From Xanthomonas arboricola (GTDB lineage Bacteria; Pseudomonadota; Gammaproteobacteria; Xanthomonadales; Xanthomonadaceae): 64,000 nucleotides of DNA. The stretch is taken from the NCBI RefSeq assembly GCF_002940665.1, contig NZ_MIGY01000001.1, positions 1,178,001 to 1,242,000 of the forward strand. The letters run 5' to 3'. Shown here one piece after another: positions 21,755 to 32,540 of the stretch. Within the stretch, counting starts at the first letter, position 1. Every line of letters begins with the position of its first letter. The notes under the pieces are model-generated. The model saw only the letters and a program-made list of their open reading frames with translations. It did not search any database and had not been told where the DNA came from. The translations under genes and the position numbers were made by a program.

Positions 21755-22941
21755 TGGCACGAGGCCGCAAGCGCAAATTCAATCCACTCATACCGGCACA
21801 CATTGACCAGGCCGCGCTCCCGCGCGGCCTGTATTGGGAGGATGGCCGGTGGTACGTCGTCGAGCCGCATCCCGAAGGCGGGGCCACACGAAAGCAAACC
21901 GTGGCGTACGCTGGAGCTCGTCTATCGGAATTGCATGGAATCGTTGAGGAACGTGCAGGTAGGGGCACGCGCGGCACGTTGCGCTATCTCTTCGATCGCT
22001 TTCACGAGTCGTTGGAGTTCAAGGAACTGGCAACCGACACGCAAGATGACTACCGGCGTTATGCCGACTCCATTGCCAGCTATCTCCGCAAAGACGGATC
22101 AAAGTTGGGCTCGGTGCAGGTGGATCGAATCACCACCCCCGTGGTCCAACGACTCGTGGAAGTCTTCGCGATGGGGCGGCCAGCCAACCGTTACCAACCC
22201 GCGCTTCCAGCGACGCCGAGTAAGGCAAATCACCTTCACCGCTATTTACGTCGCACACTCGCGTGGGGCGTGCGCGTGGGCCTATGCAGATCGAACCCAG
22301 CCATCGGCGTGAGGCAAGCACGCGAAGCAAAGAAACACCGGATGCCAACGCCGGCCGCGTTCGACAAGGTGCTGACCTTCGCAAGAGAGCGCGGCTCCCT
22401 TCCGCCGCATACAAAAGGCAGCTGCCCGAGCTATCTCGCGCCAGTCATGGTGCTCGCGTATAGCGCGCGCTTACGCGGCATCGAGGTGTGCACACTCAAC
22501 GACACACATAAGCAGCCAACGGGCATCCATGCTCAACGACGCAAGGGATCACGCGACACGCTTACCGAGTGGGATCCAGAGATGATCGAAGCGTGGGATT
22601 TCCTCGTAGTACGACGAACAGCCATATGGGCCAAAAACGGTCGAAATTTTGCAGTCCCGATCAAGGCTGAGGATCGGCGCCTACTTGTTGAACAGACCGG
22701 TAATCCGATGGCTAAGTCATCGCTTGATAGCGCCTGGCAGCGATTCATCACGCTCGCAATGAAAGACGGGATCATTTCGAAGCAGGAGCGCTTCTCGTTG
22801 CATGGCCTAAAGCATCGCGGCATTACCGATACAGTGGGTAACCGGGGCGACAAACAAGACGCTGCAGGGCACGTGACACCAGCAACGACAGGCCGTTATG
22901 ACCATGCGCTGCCGGTGGTAAAACCGCCAAAGCGCAGCTAA
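21754..22941 (+). CDS. int: Tyrosine-type phage integrase
   Basis: This 395-residue protein has an N-terminal SAM-like core-binding region (residues about 80-200, YLFDRFHESLEFKELATDT). The catalytic domain has R in SARLRGIEV, then HGLKHRG, GH in DAAGHVTP, and the nucleophile candidate Y in TGRYDHA. The second box reads H-x-x-K rather than H-x-x-R, as in a known subgroup of phage integrases. It inserts and removes the phage at the tRNA whose 3' end is 67 bases downstream. Confidence 0.93.
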   Translation: MARGRKRKFNPLIPAHIDQAALPRGLYWEDGRWYVVEPHPEGGATRKQTVAYAGARLSELHGIVEERAGRGTRGTLRYLFDRFHESLEFKELATDTQDDYRRYADSIASYLRKDGSKLGSVQVDRITTPVVQRLVEVFAMGRPANRYQPALPATPSKANHLHRYLRRTLAWGVRVGLCRSNPAIGVRQAREAKKHRMPTPAAFDKVLTFARERGSLPPHTKGSCPSYLAPVMVLAYSARLRGIEVCTLNDTHKQPTGIHAQRRKGSRDTLTEWDPEMIEAWDFLVVRRTAIWAKNGRNFAVPIKAEDRRLLVEQTGNPMAKSSLDSAWQRFITLAMKDGIISKQERFSLHGLKHRGITDTVGNRGDKQDAAGHVTPATTGRYDHALPVVKPPKRS

Positions 22942-22962
22942 TTTTCCCGGCAATTTTCCCGG
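22940..22962 (+). repeat. Direct repeats next to the attachment site, possible integrase arm sites
   Basis: AATTTTCCCGG occurs at 22940-22950 and again at 22952-22962. The repeat lies between the integrase stop and the tRNA, where arm-type integrase sites are expected. The role is inferred from position. Confidence 0.45.
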
Positions 22963-23008
22963 TTGCCTCAACTCAGGGCGCTTGGCAGGAGCTAAGCCCT
23001 TGATTTTA

Positions 23009-23084
23009 TGGTGGGCCCAGAAGGATTCGAACCTTCAACCAAAGGATTATGAGTCCTCTGCTCTAACCGTTGAGCTATAGGCCC
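23009..23084 (-). tRNA. tRNA with CAT anticodon, probably tRNA-Ile2
   Basis: The 76-base gene folds as a full cloverleaf with encoded CCA: the acceptor GGGCCTA pairs with TGGGCCC, the anticodon loop is CTCATAA, and the T arm contains GGTTCGAATCC. The GACTCATAATC arm followed by CTTTGGTT is close to E. coli ileX, whose CAT anticodon is modified to read ATA. Elongator tRNA-Met cannot be excluded by eye. Its 3' end faces the integrase and probably contains the att core. Confidence 0.9.
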
Positions 23085-23228
23085 GGCGGGGTGGGTGGCG
23101 AGATGCGGGGCATGTCGGACCGTCCAGCTGAGGCGAAAGTTTACCTGCCCGCGCGCGTCGCTGTCTGCTGACGTCAGGCACCAATGAGGAGAAGCGCCCG
23201 CACCCACCCGTGCCCGTACATGCCCACA

Positions 23229-23255
23229 TAAAAAAGCCCGGCGCGAGCCGGGCTT
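23229..23255 (-). terminator. Rho-independent terminator (minus strand)
   Basis: AAGCCCGGC/GCCGGGCTT around GCGA is followed on the minus strand by six T residues. It ends transcription from the small gene at 23383-23622. The stretch 23085-23228 before it shows no gene. Confidence 0.85.
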
Positions 23256-23350
23256 CTAAATTTGTATGCGATCAGTGCGCTTTGCGCACCATTTGCGGTG
23301 CAAGATCCGGAGCTACAAGTACCTCAGCAATCAGCAATCAGCACCTCAGC

Positions 23351-23380
23351 AATCCCGAATCCCCACTCCCCAATCCCGGC
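23351..23380. repeat. GGGATT-type intergenic repeat
   Basis: On the plus strand the motif appears as AATCCC, AATCCCC and AATCCC in tight succession. CAGCAATCAGCAATCAG lies just before it. The same motif occurs at 31391-31431 and 38927-39238. Confidence 0.7.
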
Positions 23381-23382
23381 TG

Positions 23383-23622
23383 CTAAGCCATCTCAAGCTG
23401 CGCATCGACCAACTGCCGGCCTGCGCGGAATCCCTGCGCGATGGCTTCCTGGTAGGTCTCCCAGCCCGGTTCCCGGCCACCGATGCGTGGCTGGCGTTTG
23501 CCGCCCAGCGCATACACATCGACCCACAGCGTCCACCTGGCGCCCGGGGATGCCTGTTCGGTGCGTACGCGAATCTCGTGCTCGCGGTACGTGGTGGTTT
23601 CAAAGCGGCTTTGCCTGCTCAT
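23383..23622 (-). CDS. Conserved hypothetical protein
   Basis: This 79-residue basic protein begins MSRQSRFETTTYREHEI and contains WTLWVDVYALGG and PGWETYQEAIAQGFRAG. Strand and helix pattern suggests a small alpha/beta domain. An in-frame ATG six codons upstream is also possible. No function was recognised. It lies between rpoD and the tRNA on the same strand and has its own terminator. Confidence 0.65.
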   Translation of the reverse strand: MSRQSRFETTTYREHEIRVRTEQASPGARWTLWVDVYALGGKRQPRIGGREPGWETYQEAIAQGFRAGRQLVDAQLEMA

Positions 23623-23823
23623 ACGACGGCCTCGTTCCATTCGTCCATCAACTTAGAAGCCACGGCTAGAACGTCACGTGAGCCAGCAAGAAACCTCGGC
23701 CGCATGTTGCGCCGCTGTCCGGCTTCGTCGCCAAGGCGTGAATGTCGCCTGCGCCATCCCCGGCGCATCCGTGTTCCGGCGACGTCCACCCGGCCAAGCA
23801 TAGCCCGCGGCATGCCCCACAAT

Positions 23824-23853
23824 GCAACAGCCCCGCATGTGCGGGGCTGTTGC
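23824..23853 (-). terminator. Terminator hairpin after rpoD
   Basis: A near-perfect hairpin with arms GCAACAGCCCCGCA and TGCGGGGCTGTTGC lies 29 bases after the rpoD stop. The T run on the minus strand is poor, but the stem is very stable. Confidence 0.7.
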
Positions 23854-23882
23854 GTGATCACTGCACCGAGACGGCTACCGGA

Positions 23883-25757
<1,875 letters not shown>

Positions 25758-25801
25758 GAGTGCTCGCGCCACCGGCTTTGAGATTGGAAAGAGAACCTAG
25801 C

Positions 25802-25810
25802 ATTATACCA
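25802..25810 (-). promoter_or_regulatory. Extended -10 promoter of rpoD
   Basis: On the minus strand TGGTATAAT gives a perfect -10 TATAAT with an upstream TG, 45 bases before the rpoD start. No good -35 lies at 17 bases, which is acceptable for an extended -10 promoter. Confidence 0.65.
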
Positions 25811-25863
25811 GCGTGAAGCCCGGTCTGCCGGATTCAAGACAGGACCGCTGGTAGACGTGATAT

Positions 25864-26304
25864 CTAGGGTCTGAGAAGGAAGGTCACCGGGCCATCGTTG
25901 ACCAGGTCGACAACCATATGGGCACCAAAGCGCCCGGTTTCCACCCCGCCCAGATGTTTTTCGCGGCAGATCGCCACCAATTGATTGAACGCCCGTTCAG
26001 CCTCCAACGGCGGCGCCGCGGTGCTGAAGCCGGGGCGATTGCCGGAACTGGTGTCCGCGGCCAGGGTGAACTGGCTGACCAGCAGCAGGCCGCCGCCGGT
26101 GTCGGTGAGTGAGCGGTTCATCTTGCCGGCGTCGTCGGCGAACACGCGGTAGCTAAGCAGGCGCTCGGCCAGGCGCCGGATCTGCGCATCGGTGTCGCCG
26201 GGCTCGACCCCGACCAGGGCCAGCAGCCCGGGACCGATCTGCCCGACGGTCTGCGCATCGACCGTGACTGCGGCGCGGGTGACACGTTGGATCAGCGCAA
26301 GCAT
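25864..26304 (-). CDS. dtd: D-aminoacyl-tRNA deacylase
   Basis: This 146-residue protein is the DTD enzyme, which removes D-amino acids (and glycine) wrongly attached to tRNA. The start [15 protein letters not shown], the catalytic SQFTLAAD and the closing NDGPVTFLL loop are all typical, and length agrees with E. coli Dtd (145). The ATG at 26304 is chosen because the family begins there. It lies downstream of a gap shared with the divergent acyltransferase gene. Confidence 0.95.
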   Translation of the reverse strand: MLALIQRVTRAAVTVDAQTVGQIGPGLLALVGVEPGDTDAQIRRLAERLLSYRVFADDAGKMNRSLTDTGGGLLLVSQFTLAADTSSGNRPGFSTAAPPLEAERAFNQLVAICREKHLGGVETGRFGAHMVVDLVNDGPVTFLLRP

Positions 26305-26404
26305 GGGCACTCTCAGGCAGCAAACTGTGCCGCGCAGCATGCCCAGCGCTGTTCGCACTGTCACGCGCGGGTCTTGGCCGGCCGCGCTGTTTAGAATTGC
26401 GCGG

Positions 26405-27319
26405 ATGAAACCCGATGTTCGCGCTCGCCTGCTCTACACCATTGCCGCCACCGTGGGCCGCCTGCCGTGGCCGCTGCTCAAACGTGTGGCCGACGCGCTG
26501 GCCTGGAGCTGGCGCAAGCTCAATGCGCGCGAAGCCCGCGTGGCACGCCGCAACCTGGAATTGGCGTACCCGGAACTGGATGCCGGCCGGCGCGCGCAGC
26601 TGCATGCGCAGGTGCTGCGTTCGACCGCGCGGCAGACGCTGGAAGTGCTGCGCACCTGGACCCGCCCACCGGCCGAGAACCTGGCGCGGCTGCAACGCAA
26701 TGGCCAGGCGCTCTACGACGCCGCGCTGGCCTCCGGGCGCGGCGTGATCGTGGCCGCACCGCACTTCGGCAACTGGGAGCTGCTCAACCAGTGGCTGTCC
26801 GAACGCGGGCCAATCGCCATCGTGTATCGCGCGCCGGAATCGGACGCGGTGGACGGTTTCCTGCAACTGGCACGCGGCGGCGACAACGTGCGTCAAGTGC
26901 GTGCCGAAGGCCCGGCCGTGCGTCAGTTGTTCAAGGTGCTCAAGGACGGTGGCGCGGTCGGCATCCTGCCCGACCAGCAGCCGAAAATGGGCGATGGCGT
27001 GTTTGCGCCATTTTTCGGCATCCCCGCCTTGACCATGACCCTGGTCAACCGACTTGCCGAGCGCACCGGCGCGATCGTGCTGTATGGCTGGTGCGAACGT
27101 GCCGGTGGCGACCTGCAATTTGCGTTGCATGTGCAGCCGGCCGACCCGGCAGTGGCCGACGCCGACCCGGTGCGCGCCGCCAGCGCGCTCAACGCAGGCA
27201 TCGAACAGATCGCCCGGCGCGACCCGGCGCAATACCAATGGACCTACAAACGCTACACGCTGCGCCCACCGGGCAGCGGCGAGCCCAATCCGTATGCGAC
27301 CGAGCGGCATCCGCACTGA
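26405..27319 (+). CDS. Lipid A biosynthesis acyltransferase (LpxL/HtrB family)
   Basis: This 304-residue membrane-associated protein belongs to the late lipid A acyltransferases. It has the catalytic H-x4-E motif as HFGNWE (H120, E125) and further family motifs ([33 protein letters not shown]). It transfers an acyl chain from acyl-ACP to a lipid A precursor at the inner membrane. Which position it acylates cannot be told, since Xanthomonas usually has several paralogs. It is divergent from dtd. Confidence 0.88.
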   Translation: MKPDVRARLLYTIAATVGRLPWPLLKRVADALAWSWRKLNAREARVARRNLELAYPELDAGRRAQLHAQVLRSTARQTLEVLRTWTRPPAENLARLQRNGQALYDAALASGRGVIVAAPHFGNWELLNQWLSERGPIAIVYRAPESDAVDGFLQLARGGDNVRQVRAEGPAVRQLFKVLKDGGAVGILPDQQPKMGDGVFAPFFGIPALTMTLVNRLAERTGAIVLYGWCERAGGDLQFALHVQPADPAVADADPVRAASALNAGIEQIARRDPAQYQWTYKRYTLRPPGSGEPNPYATERHPH

Positions 27320-27373
27320 CGCCGGCTGGCTGAAGACGGATCCGCCTGCGCATAGCGCGGCAGCGGCAGCGGC

Positions 27374-27895
27374 TCAATCGTCGTGCGGATCGGCCGGCGT
27401 GGCGAGGATGCGCTGATAAAACGCCAGGTCCAGCCAACGGCCGAACTTGAAACCGGCCTCGCGCACGGTGCCGGCATGGGTGAAGCCGAACTGTTCGTGC
27501 AGGGCGATGCTGGCCTGATTGCTGGCATCGATACCGCCGACCAGCACATGCACGCCGCGCTGTTCCGCCGCCGCGATCACGCCCTGCAACAGCAGGCGTC
27601 CAAGCCCCTTGCCGCGATGGTCGCGGTGCACGTAGATCGAATGCTCCACGCTGTACTTGAACGCCGGCCAGGCGCGGAAGGTGCCGTAGCTGGCGAACCC
27701 CATCAGGCTACCGTCGGCAGCTTCCACCCCGATCACCGGAAACCCGCCCGCACGCTTGGTCGCAAACCAGCCGACCATGCTCTCCGGTGGCCGCGGCCTG
27801 TAGTCGTACAACGCGGTCGAGTTGGCGATGGCGTCGTTGAAGATCTCCAGGATGGCGCTGGCGTGGCGGTCTTCGCTGCAATCGATGAGAGACAT
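27374..27895 (-). CDS. GNAT acetyltransferase, phosphinothricin acetyltransferase-like
   Basis: This 173-residue protein has the full GNAT fold. The acetyl-CoA loop is HRGKGLGRLLL near residue 95, with EHSIYVH as the preceding strand and ASNQASIALHEQFGF after it. The N-terminus (ILEIFNDAIANSTALYDYR) is typical of the phosphinothricin/methionine sulfoximine acetyltransferase subgroup. It probably detoxifies glutamine-like analogues by N-acetylation. It faces ribA across a 244-base gap in which no gene was seen. Confidence 0.85.
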   Translation of the reverse strand: MSLIDCSEDRHASAILEIFNDAIANSTALYDYRPRPPESMVGWFATKRAGGFPVIGVEAADGSLMGFASYGTFRAWPAFKYSVEHSIYVHRDHRGKGLGRLLLQGVIAAAEQRGVHVLVGGIDASNQASIALHEQFGFTHAGTVREAGFKFGRWLDLAFYQRILATPADPHDD

Positions 27896-28139
27896 GGGGT
27901 CCGATGCGGGCAGAGGGTCTTGGGATTAAAAGGCATTGCCGGGCGATGAACAACGCAGCCGGCCTGCAACCCATCCGCGCCCGCCGCGCAACTCCAATTG
28001 CGGGCGCTGGATGCAGCGTTCCACCCGGCCGTGGCGACCGGCAATTGCGAACCACGCGACAATGGCCGCGCGCGGCAGGCAACGGCCGCGGCAGCGTCCG
28101 CCTTGAAGCGGCCCTGGCAGTCCCCATCTGGAGTCGTGC

Positions 28140-29273
28140 ATGAGCAGCCCCGTCCCCTCCCCCAGCGCACAGGCCTTCGGTGATCCGGCGGCGATCCGTT
28201 GCGAGCGCGCCGCCTCCGAACTGCGCGCCGGCCGCCCGGTGCTGCTGACGGCGGCCAACGGGCAGGCACGCGCGGTGCTGGCGCTGGACAGCAGCACCGC
28301 GCAGTCGTACGCGGCCTTCGCGCGTGCGGCGCAGGGGCGGCACTATCTGTTCGTCACCCCGACCCGCGCCCAGGTGCTGGGCTTGAGCGCGCCGCAGGGC
28401 GCACGCGTGGCGCTGGTCGAACACGACTACGACCAGCTCGCTGCCCTGGCCTACCTGCGCGATACCCCGGTACCGACGCAGTGGACCGCGGGCGATGCGC
28501 TGGACGCAGGCGCGGTGGAAATCGCGCGGCTGGGGCTGCTGCTGCCGGCGATGCTGGCCGTGGAGCTGCACGATGCGGATGACCACGCCGCCTTTGCCGG
28601 TTGCCAGTCGCTGACACTGGACGATCTGGGCAGCGGCTGCGCCAAATCCGCCGCGGCCGGCTACGAGCTGGTCACCCGCACGCCGGTGCCGTTGCGCGGG
28701 CTGGGGATGAGCGAGTTCGTGGTGTTTCGCGGCGGAGTGGCACAGCGCGACCAAGTGGCGATCGTGGTCGGCCAGCCCGACCTGTCGGCGGCAGTGCCGG
28801 TGCGGGTGCATTCCTCCTGCCTGACCGGCGATCTGTTCGGCTCGCTCAAATGCGATTGCGGCGACCAGCTGCGGCATGGCCTGGCCAAGCTGAAGGAGCT
28901 CGGCGGCGGCGTGCTGCTGTATCTGGACCAGGAAGGCCGCGGCACCGGCATCGCCGCCAAGATGCGCGCGTACGGCTACCAGCATGCCGGCCTGGACACC
29001 ATCGATGCCGACGCGCAACTGGGCTTCGGCCCGGACGAGCGCCGCTACGGCAGTGCGGTGGCGATGCTGCGTGGTCTTGGCATCGGCCGGATCCGGCTGC
29101 TGACCAACAACCCCGCCAAGGCCGAACGCCTGCGCGCGGCCGGCATCGCGGTCGAAGACCGCATCCCGGTGACCGGCGACATCACCCCGGAGAACGAGCA
29201 GTACCTGCGCACCAAGGCCGCGCGCGCCGGGCATGCGCTGGATGTGGACGCGCTGATTCTGGCCGCGCAATAA
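28140..29273 (+). CDS. ribA: GTP cyclohydrolase II with extra N-terminal domain
   Basis: This 377-residue protein has a complete C-terminal RibA domain. The zinc cysteines are C227, C238 and C240 (HSSCLTGDLFG, KCDCG), and the catalytic segment is DQEGRGTGIAAKMRAYG. It opens GTP to the first pyrimidine intermediate of riboflavin synthesis. The N-terminal 190 residues do not show the RibB active-site motifs and resemble the extra domain of some stand-alone RibA proteins. It is not in a riboflavin operon, so it may be a second copy. Confidence 0.85.
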   Translation: MSSPVPSPSAQAFGDPAAIRCERAASELRAGRPVLLTAANGQARAVLALDSSTAQSYAAFARAAQGRHYLFVTPTRAQVLGLSAPQGARVALVEHDYDQLAALAYLRDTPVPTQWTAGDALDAGAVEIARLGLLLPAMLAVELHDADDHAAFAGCQSLTLDDLGSGCAKSAAAGYELVTRTPVPLRGLGMSEFVVFRGGVAQRDQVAIVVGQPDLSAAVPVRVHSSCLTGDLFGSLKCDCGDQLRHGLAKLKELGGGVLLYLDQEGRGTGIAAKMRAYGYQHAGLDTIDADAQLGFGPDERRYGSAVAMLRGLGIGRIRLLTNNPAKAERLRAAGIAVEDRIPVTGDITPENEQYLRTKAARAGHALDVDALILAAQ

Positions 29274-29346
29274 GCGCCGCCTGCGCCGGATGCGCCCGCG
29301 CTCGGCGCCCGGCTATGCTTGCGCACCGCTCCTGCAGGCCAGCCTT

Positions 29347-29889
29347 GTGCACGACGCTCCACCGCCGCACCCCGAGGTCATCGTCGCTGCCGCGCCGGCA
29401 GAAGTTCCGGCCGTGGACCACACGCAGTGGCAACCGCTGCCGCAGCGCGGGGCGTATGTGGCCGGCGTCAACGGCGCGCTGGGCGGCGGATGTGCCGGCC
29501 TGATCGCAGCCGGCGTGACCGTCACCGTGCTGCACGCCTGGCATGACTGGCCGGTGGTGCTGGGCGTGACCGTGGTGGCCGCGCTGCTGGGTGCGTGGTT
29601 CGCGGTCAAGCGGCATCGGCTCACTCACTGGAAACTCGACCAGCACGGCCTGGCGCTGCAACGCGGGCATCTGTGGCAGAGCGACACGCGCATTCCGATT
29701 TCGCGCGTGCAGCACGTGGACCTGCGCCGCGGCCCGATCGAACGCGCCACCCGGCTGACCACGCTGGTGGTGCATACCGCAGGCAGCCGGCTCAACGCGG
29801 TGGCCTTGTCCGGCCTGGATCAGGGCGATGCCGAACGCCTGCGCGACCGCCTCGCCCGCCAGCTCGATCACGACGACGACGCGCTGTGA
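29347..29889 (+). CDS. PH-domain membrane protein (YdbS-like)
   Basis: This 180-residue protein has two membrane segments at about residues 40-60 and 65-88. A membrane-flanked bacterial PH domain (bPH_2) follows: WKLDQHGLALQRGHLW, IPISRVQHVDLRRGPIERA. The GTG at 29347 is chosen because it starts close to the family N-terminus; an ATG at 29290 is in frame but has no RBS. The stop overlaps the next GTG. With the next gene it forms a YdbS-YdbT pair, widely conserved membrane proteins of unclear role. Confidence 0.78.
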   Translation: MHDAPPPHPEVIVAAAPAEVPAVDHTQWQPLPQRGAYVAGVNGALGGGCAGLIAAGVTVTVLHAWHDWPVVLGVTVVAALLGAWFAVKRHRLTHWKLDQHGLALQRGHLWQSDTRIPISRVQHVDLRRGPIERATRLTTLVVHTAGSRLNAVALSGLDQGDAERLRDRLARQLDHDDDAL

Positions 29890-31391
29890 GCGCCATCGAA
29901 CATCCCGGCCAGGACGAGCAGCGCCTGCATCCGCTGTCGTGGGTGTTCGTGTTGTTGCAGCAGATCCGCCAGTTCCTGATTCCGCTGGCGGCCTTGGTGC
30001 TGTTCGGCAGCCGCGATGGCAGCCGCGACTCGGCCGACCACATCGCCACCGGCGTGGTGATGGCGGTGCTGGTGGCGATCTCGGTACTGCGCTATTTCAC
30101 CTACCGCTACCGCATCGGCACCGATGGCGTGGCGATCCGCAGCGGGCTGCTGGAACGCAGCCGACGCGATATTCCGTTCGCGCGCATCCACAACGTGGTG
30201 GTGCATCAATCGCTGCTGCACCGGCTGGCCGGCGTGGCCGAGGTGCGCCTGGAATCGGCCGGCGGCCACAAGCCCGAAGCGGAAATGCGCGTGCTGCGGC
30301 TGGACCAGGCATTGGCGCTGGAAGACCTGATCCGTCGCCGCACGCATGACGCCGATGCCAGCACGCCGCAGATCCTCAACGACAGCACCACCCTCCTGCG
30401 TTTGCCGCCGGCCGAAGTGATCCGGCTGGGGCTGATCTCCAATCGCGGCATGGTGGTGGTGGCGGCCAGCTTCGGCGTGATCTACCAGATGATTCCGCGC
30501 CGCACGGTGTCCAACTTCGTCGAGCACAACGGCGAGCTGGCGTACCGCTACGTCAGCCAGATCCATCCGGGGGCGGCGGTCACCGCCGCATTGGTGGTGC
30601 TCGGCGCCTTGGCCGTATTGGTCGCGATGCGTGCGCTGTCGGTGGCGCTGGCGCTGGCGCAGTACCACGGCTTTCATCTCAGCCAATCCGAGCGCCGCCT
30701 CACCGTGGAGCGCGGCCTGCTGACGCGGATCCGCAGCAGCGTGGCGCTGCGGCGCATCCAGTCGTGGACGCTGTACGAAAGCCGCCTGCATCGCCTGTTC
30801 GGCCGTCGCCAGTTGCGGGTGGAGACCGCAGTGGCCGGCACCGCCGACAGCGAAGGCAGCGCGTTGAAGGAGCTTGCGCCGATTGCCGAGCCGCAGCGCT
30901 GCGATGCCTTGTTGCAGCGCCTGCTGCCGGGGATTGCCTGGCCGCCGGCACAGTGGCAGGCGATCGCCACGCATTGCTGGTGGCGATTGAGTCTGCCCAC
31001 GCTGTTGTTGCTGCTGCCGCTGGTGATCGGCCTGGCCTGGCAATTCGGCAACCAGGCAGCGTGGTTGCTGCTGTGGTTGCCGTGGAGTGCGTTCAAGGCG
31101 CATCGCCAGGTGCATCGCATGGGCTACGCGGTGGATGCGCGGTTTGTCGCCGTACGCGGCGGCTGGTGGAAACGCTGGTGGCGGCTGGCCGAGCTGGACA
31201 AGCTGCAGGCGCTGCAACTGCAACGCTCGCCGCTGGACCGTCTGTCCGGCACCGCGACGTTGTGGCTGGACACTGCCGGCGCCAGCGCGACCGGCCCGGG
31301 GTTGCGCCTGCGCTTTGTGCCATTGGCGCAGGCGCAGGTGCTGCAGGCCCAGTTGGGTGCCGCGTTGGCGCGGCGCAAGCTGCGTTGGTGA
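29886..31391 (+). CDS. PH-domain membrane protein (YdbT-like)
   Basis: This 501-residue protein has several membrane segments (about 25-45, 55-75, 190-215, 230-255, 365-400). It carries three bPH_2 domains with the recurring IPFARIHNVVVHQS / VALRRIQSWTLYES / LAELDKLQALQLQRS motif. It is the YdbT partner of the protein encoded just upstream; the start overlaps that gene by four bases (GTGA). Function is not established. Confidence 0.8.
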   Translation: MSAIEHPGQDEQRLHPLSWVFVLLQQIRQFLIPLAALVLFGSRDGSRDSADHIATGVVMAVLVAISVLRYFTYRYRIGTDGVAIRSGLLERSRRDIPFARIHNVVVHQSLLHRLAGVAEVRLESAGGHKPEAEMRVLRLDQALALEDLIRRRTHDADASTPQILNDSTTLLRLPPAEVIRLGLISNRGMVVVAASFGVIYQMIPRRTVSNFVEHNGELAYRYVSQIHPGAAVTAALVVLGALAVLVAMRALSVALALAQYHGFHLSQSERRLTVERGLLTRIRSSVALRRIQSWTLYESRLHRLFGRRQLRVETAVAGTADSEGSALKELAPIAEPQRCDALLQRLLPGIAWPPAQWQAIATHCWWRLSLPTLLLLLPLVIGLAWQFGNQAAWLLLWLPWSAFKAHRQVHRMGYAVDARFVAVRGGWWKRWWRLAELDKLQALQLQRSPLDRLSGTATLWLDTAGASATGPGLRLRFVPLAQAQVLQAQLGAALARRKLRW

Positions 31392-31431
31392 ATCGGGAAT
31401 CGGGACTCGGGATTGGGGGATTGGGGATTGG
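31391..31431. repeat. GGGATT-type intergenic repeat
   Basis: About six imperfect copies of a 7-8 base unit (AATCGGG, GACTCGGG, GATTGGGG) follow directly after the YdbT-like stop. The motif recurs at 23351-23380 and 38927-39238. Confidence 0.75.
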
Positions 31432-31481
31432 ATCAACCGCTGATTGGCGGCGGTATCTCGTCAACGGGCGACTAGCGGCGA

Positions 31482-32537
31482 TCAACGTTGCGCCGGGCCC
31501 CAGTATCCGAGTTCGCGGCGGATCTGCAGGCCTCGCCACACTGCGCCCAGCGGCTTGCGCCGCAGTGGACCCAGCTTGCCGGCGATGAAGTCCTCGGTCG
31601 CTGCCATCACCCGCTCCGAGGACTGCCCGTCGCGATACGGGTGGATCGCATCGGCATACCTGGCGAGCGCATTGCGCAGCGCCGCATCCGGCGCCAGCGC
31701 GCGCGCCAGCTGCTGCGGCAATTGCCCGGGCTGCTGGAAGTCCAGCATATGCGGCTGCGGCACGCGGTTGCGGAAGGTCACCACCGGTTTGTGCTGCACC
31801 ACGAACTCGGACACGATCGACGAGGTGTCCGACACCAGCACATCGGCCGCACGCTGCGCGGCCATGACCTGTTCGGGTTCGACAAAGCGTGCATGCGGCC
31901 CGGCCAACGCGCGATAGCGATCGAACAGTTCCGGCGCGCACTTCGGATGCAGCGTCAACAGCCAGTAATGCGCACCGCGCGCGATATCGGCGGCGATCTC
32001 GTCGTAGAGCGCGGGCGCAGCGCTCAGGCGCTCGGTAAACGTGGAGCCGAACAGGATCACCGGGCGTCCGTTGGCGGGCGCGCGCAGTGCAGCGCTGCGG
32101 CCGCCATCGTCGCGGAACACCGGGTCGAGCTTGGGCCAGCCGGTTTCGACCACCGCAAAATGCCCTTCGCGCTCGGCGAGTGCGCGAAACGGCGCCGTGG
32201 TGGCCGGGCCCTGCGTGCAATACAGATCGAACAGCCCGCGCACGCGGAAGTGCCCACGGTTGTCTTCGCGCTTTTGCACATTGAAACCATGGAACAACTG
32301 CACCTTGGCACCCGCAATGAACGGTGGCACCCAGTTGGCCGCACTGAACACCGCACGCGGGCGCAACGCCAGCGCCTCGCGCAGGCCGACCTCGCGCACG
32401 TCCGGCAACGCCAGTCCGCGCGCACCGCCCTCGAACCACGCCGACACCGCATGGCCGCGGGCCTGTAATGCCTGCGCCAATGGCGCCAGAATAGGCAACG
32501 CGTAACGCTCCGTTGCGAACAGCAGGTATTGAGCCAT
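31482..32537 (-). CDS. CDP-glycerol glycerophosphotransferase-like protein
   Basis: This 351-residue protein has the GT-B-like layout of CDP-glycerol:polyglycerophosphate glycerophosphotransferases. An N-terminal half has KVQLFHGFNVQK, and a C-terminal half has HYWLLTLHPKCAPELFDRY, ADVLVSDTSSIVSEFVVQ and PHPYRDGQSSERV-like ends. In Gram-negative bacteria such proteins act in surface polysaccharide or LPS modification. The ATG at 32537 has GAGGA upstream. It is head to head with a glycosyltransferase only 3 bases away. Confidence 0.78.
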   Translation of the reverse strand: MAQYLLFATERYALPILAPLAQALQARGHAVSAWFEGGARGLALPDVREVGLREALALRPRAVFSAANWVPPFIAGAKVQLFHGFNVQKREDNRGHFRVRGLFDLYCTQGPATTAPFRALAEREGHFAVVETGWPKLDPVFRDDGGRSAALRAPANGRPVILFGSTFTERLSAAPALYDEIAADIARGAHYWLLTLHPKCAPELFDRYRALAGPHARFVEPEQVMAAQRAADVLVSDTSSIVSEFVVQHKPVVTFRNRVPQPHMLDFQQPGQLPQQLARALAPDAALRNALARYADAIHPYRDGQSSERVMAATEDFIAGKLGPLRRKPLGAVWRGLQIRRELGYWGPAQR

Positions 32538-32540
32538 CAC

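Larger units (their letters stand above)
1..23040. mobile_element. P2-like prophage, right part (left end outside window)
   Basis: The span holds a P2-type tail operon, a repressor/early-regulator switch, a primase-helicase, a chain of small phage genes and a tyrosine integrase that stops 67 bases before the 3' end of a tRNA. No bacterial housekeeping gene interrupts it. The capsid, terminase and lysis genes expected of P2 are not seen and presumably lie to the left. The right boundary is inferred to be within the 3' part of the tRNA (23009-23084); the exact att core cannot be set because attL is not in the window. Confidence 0.93.
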
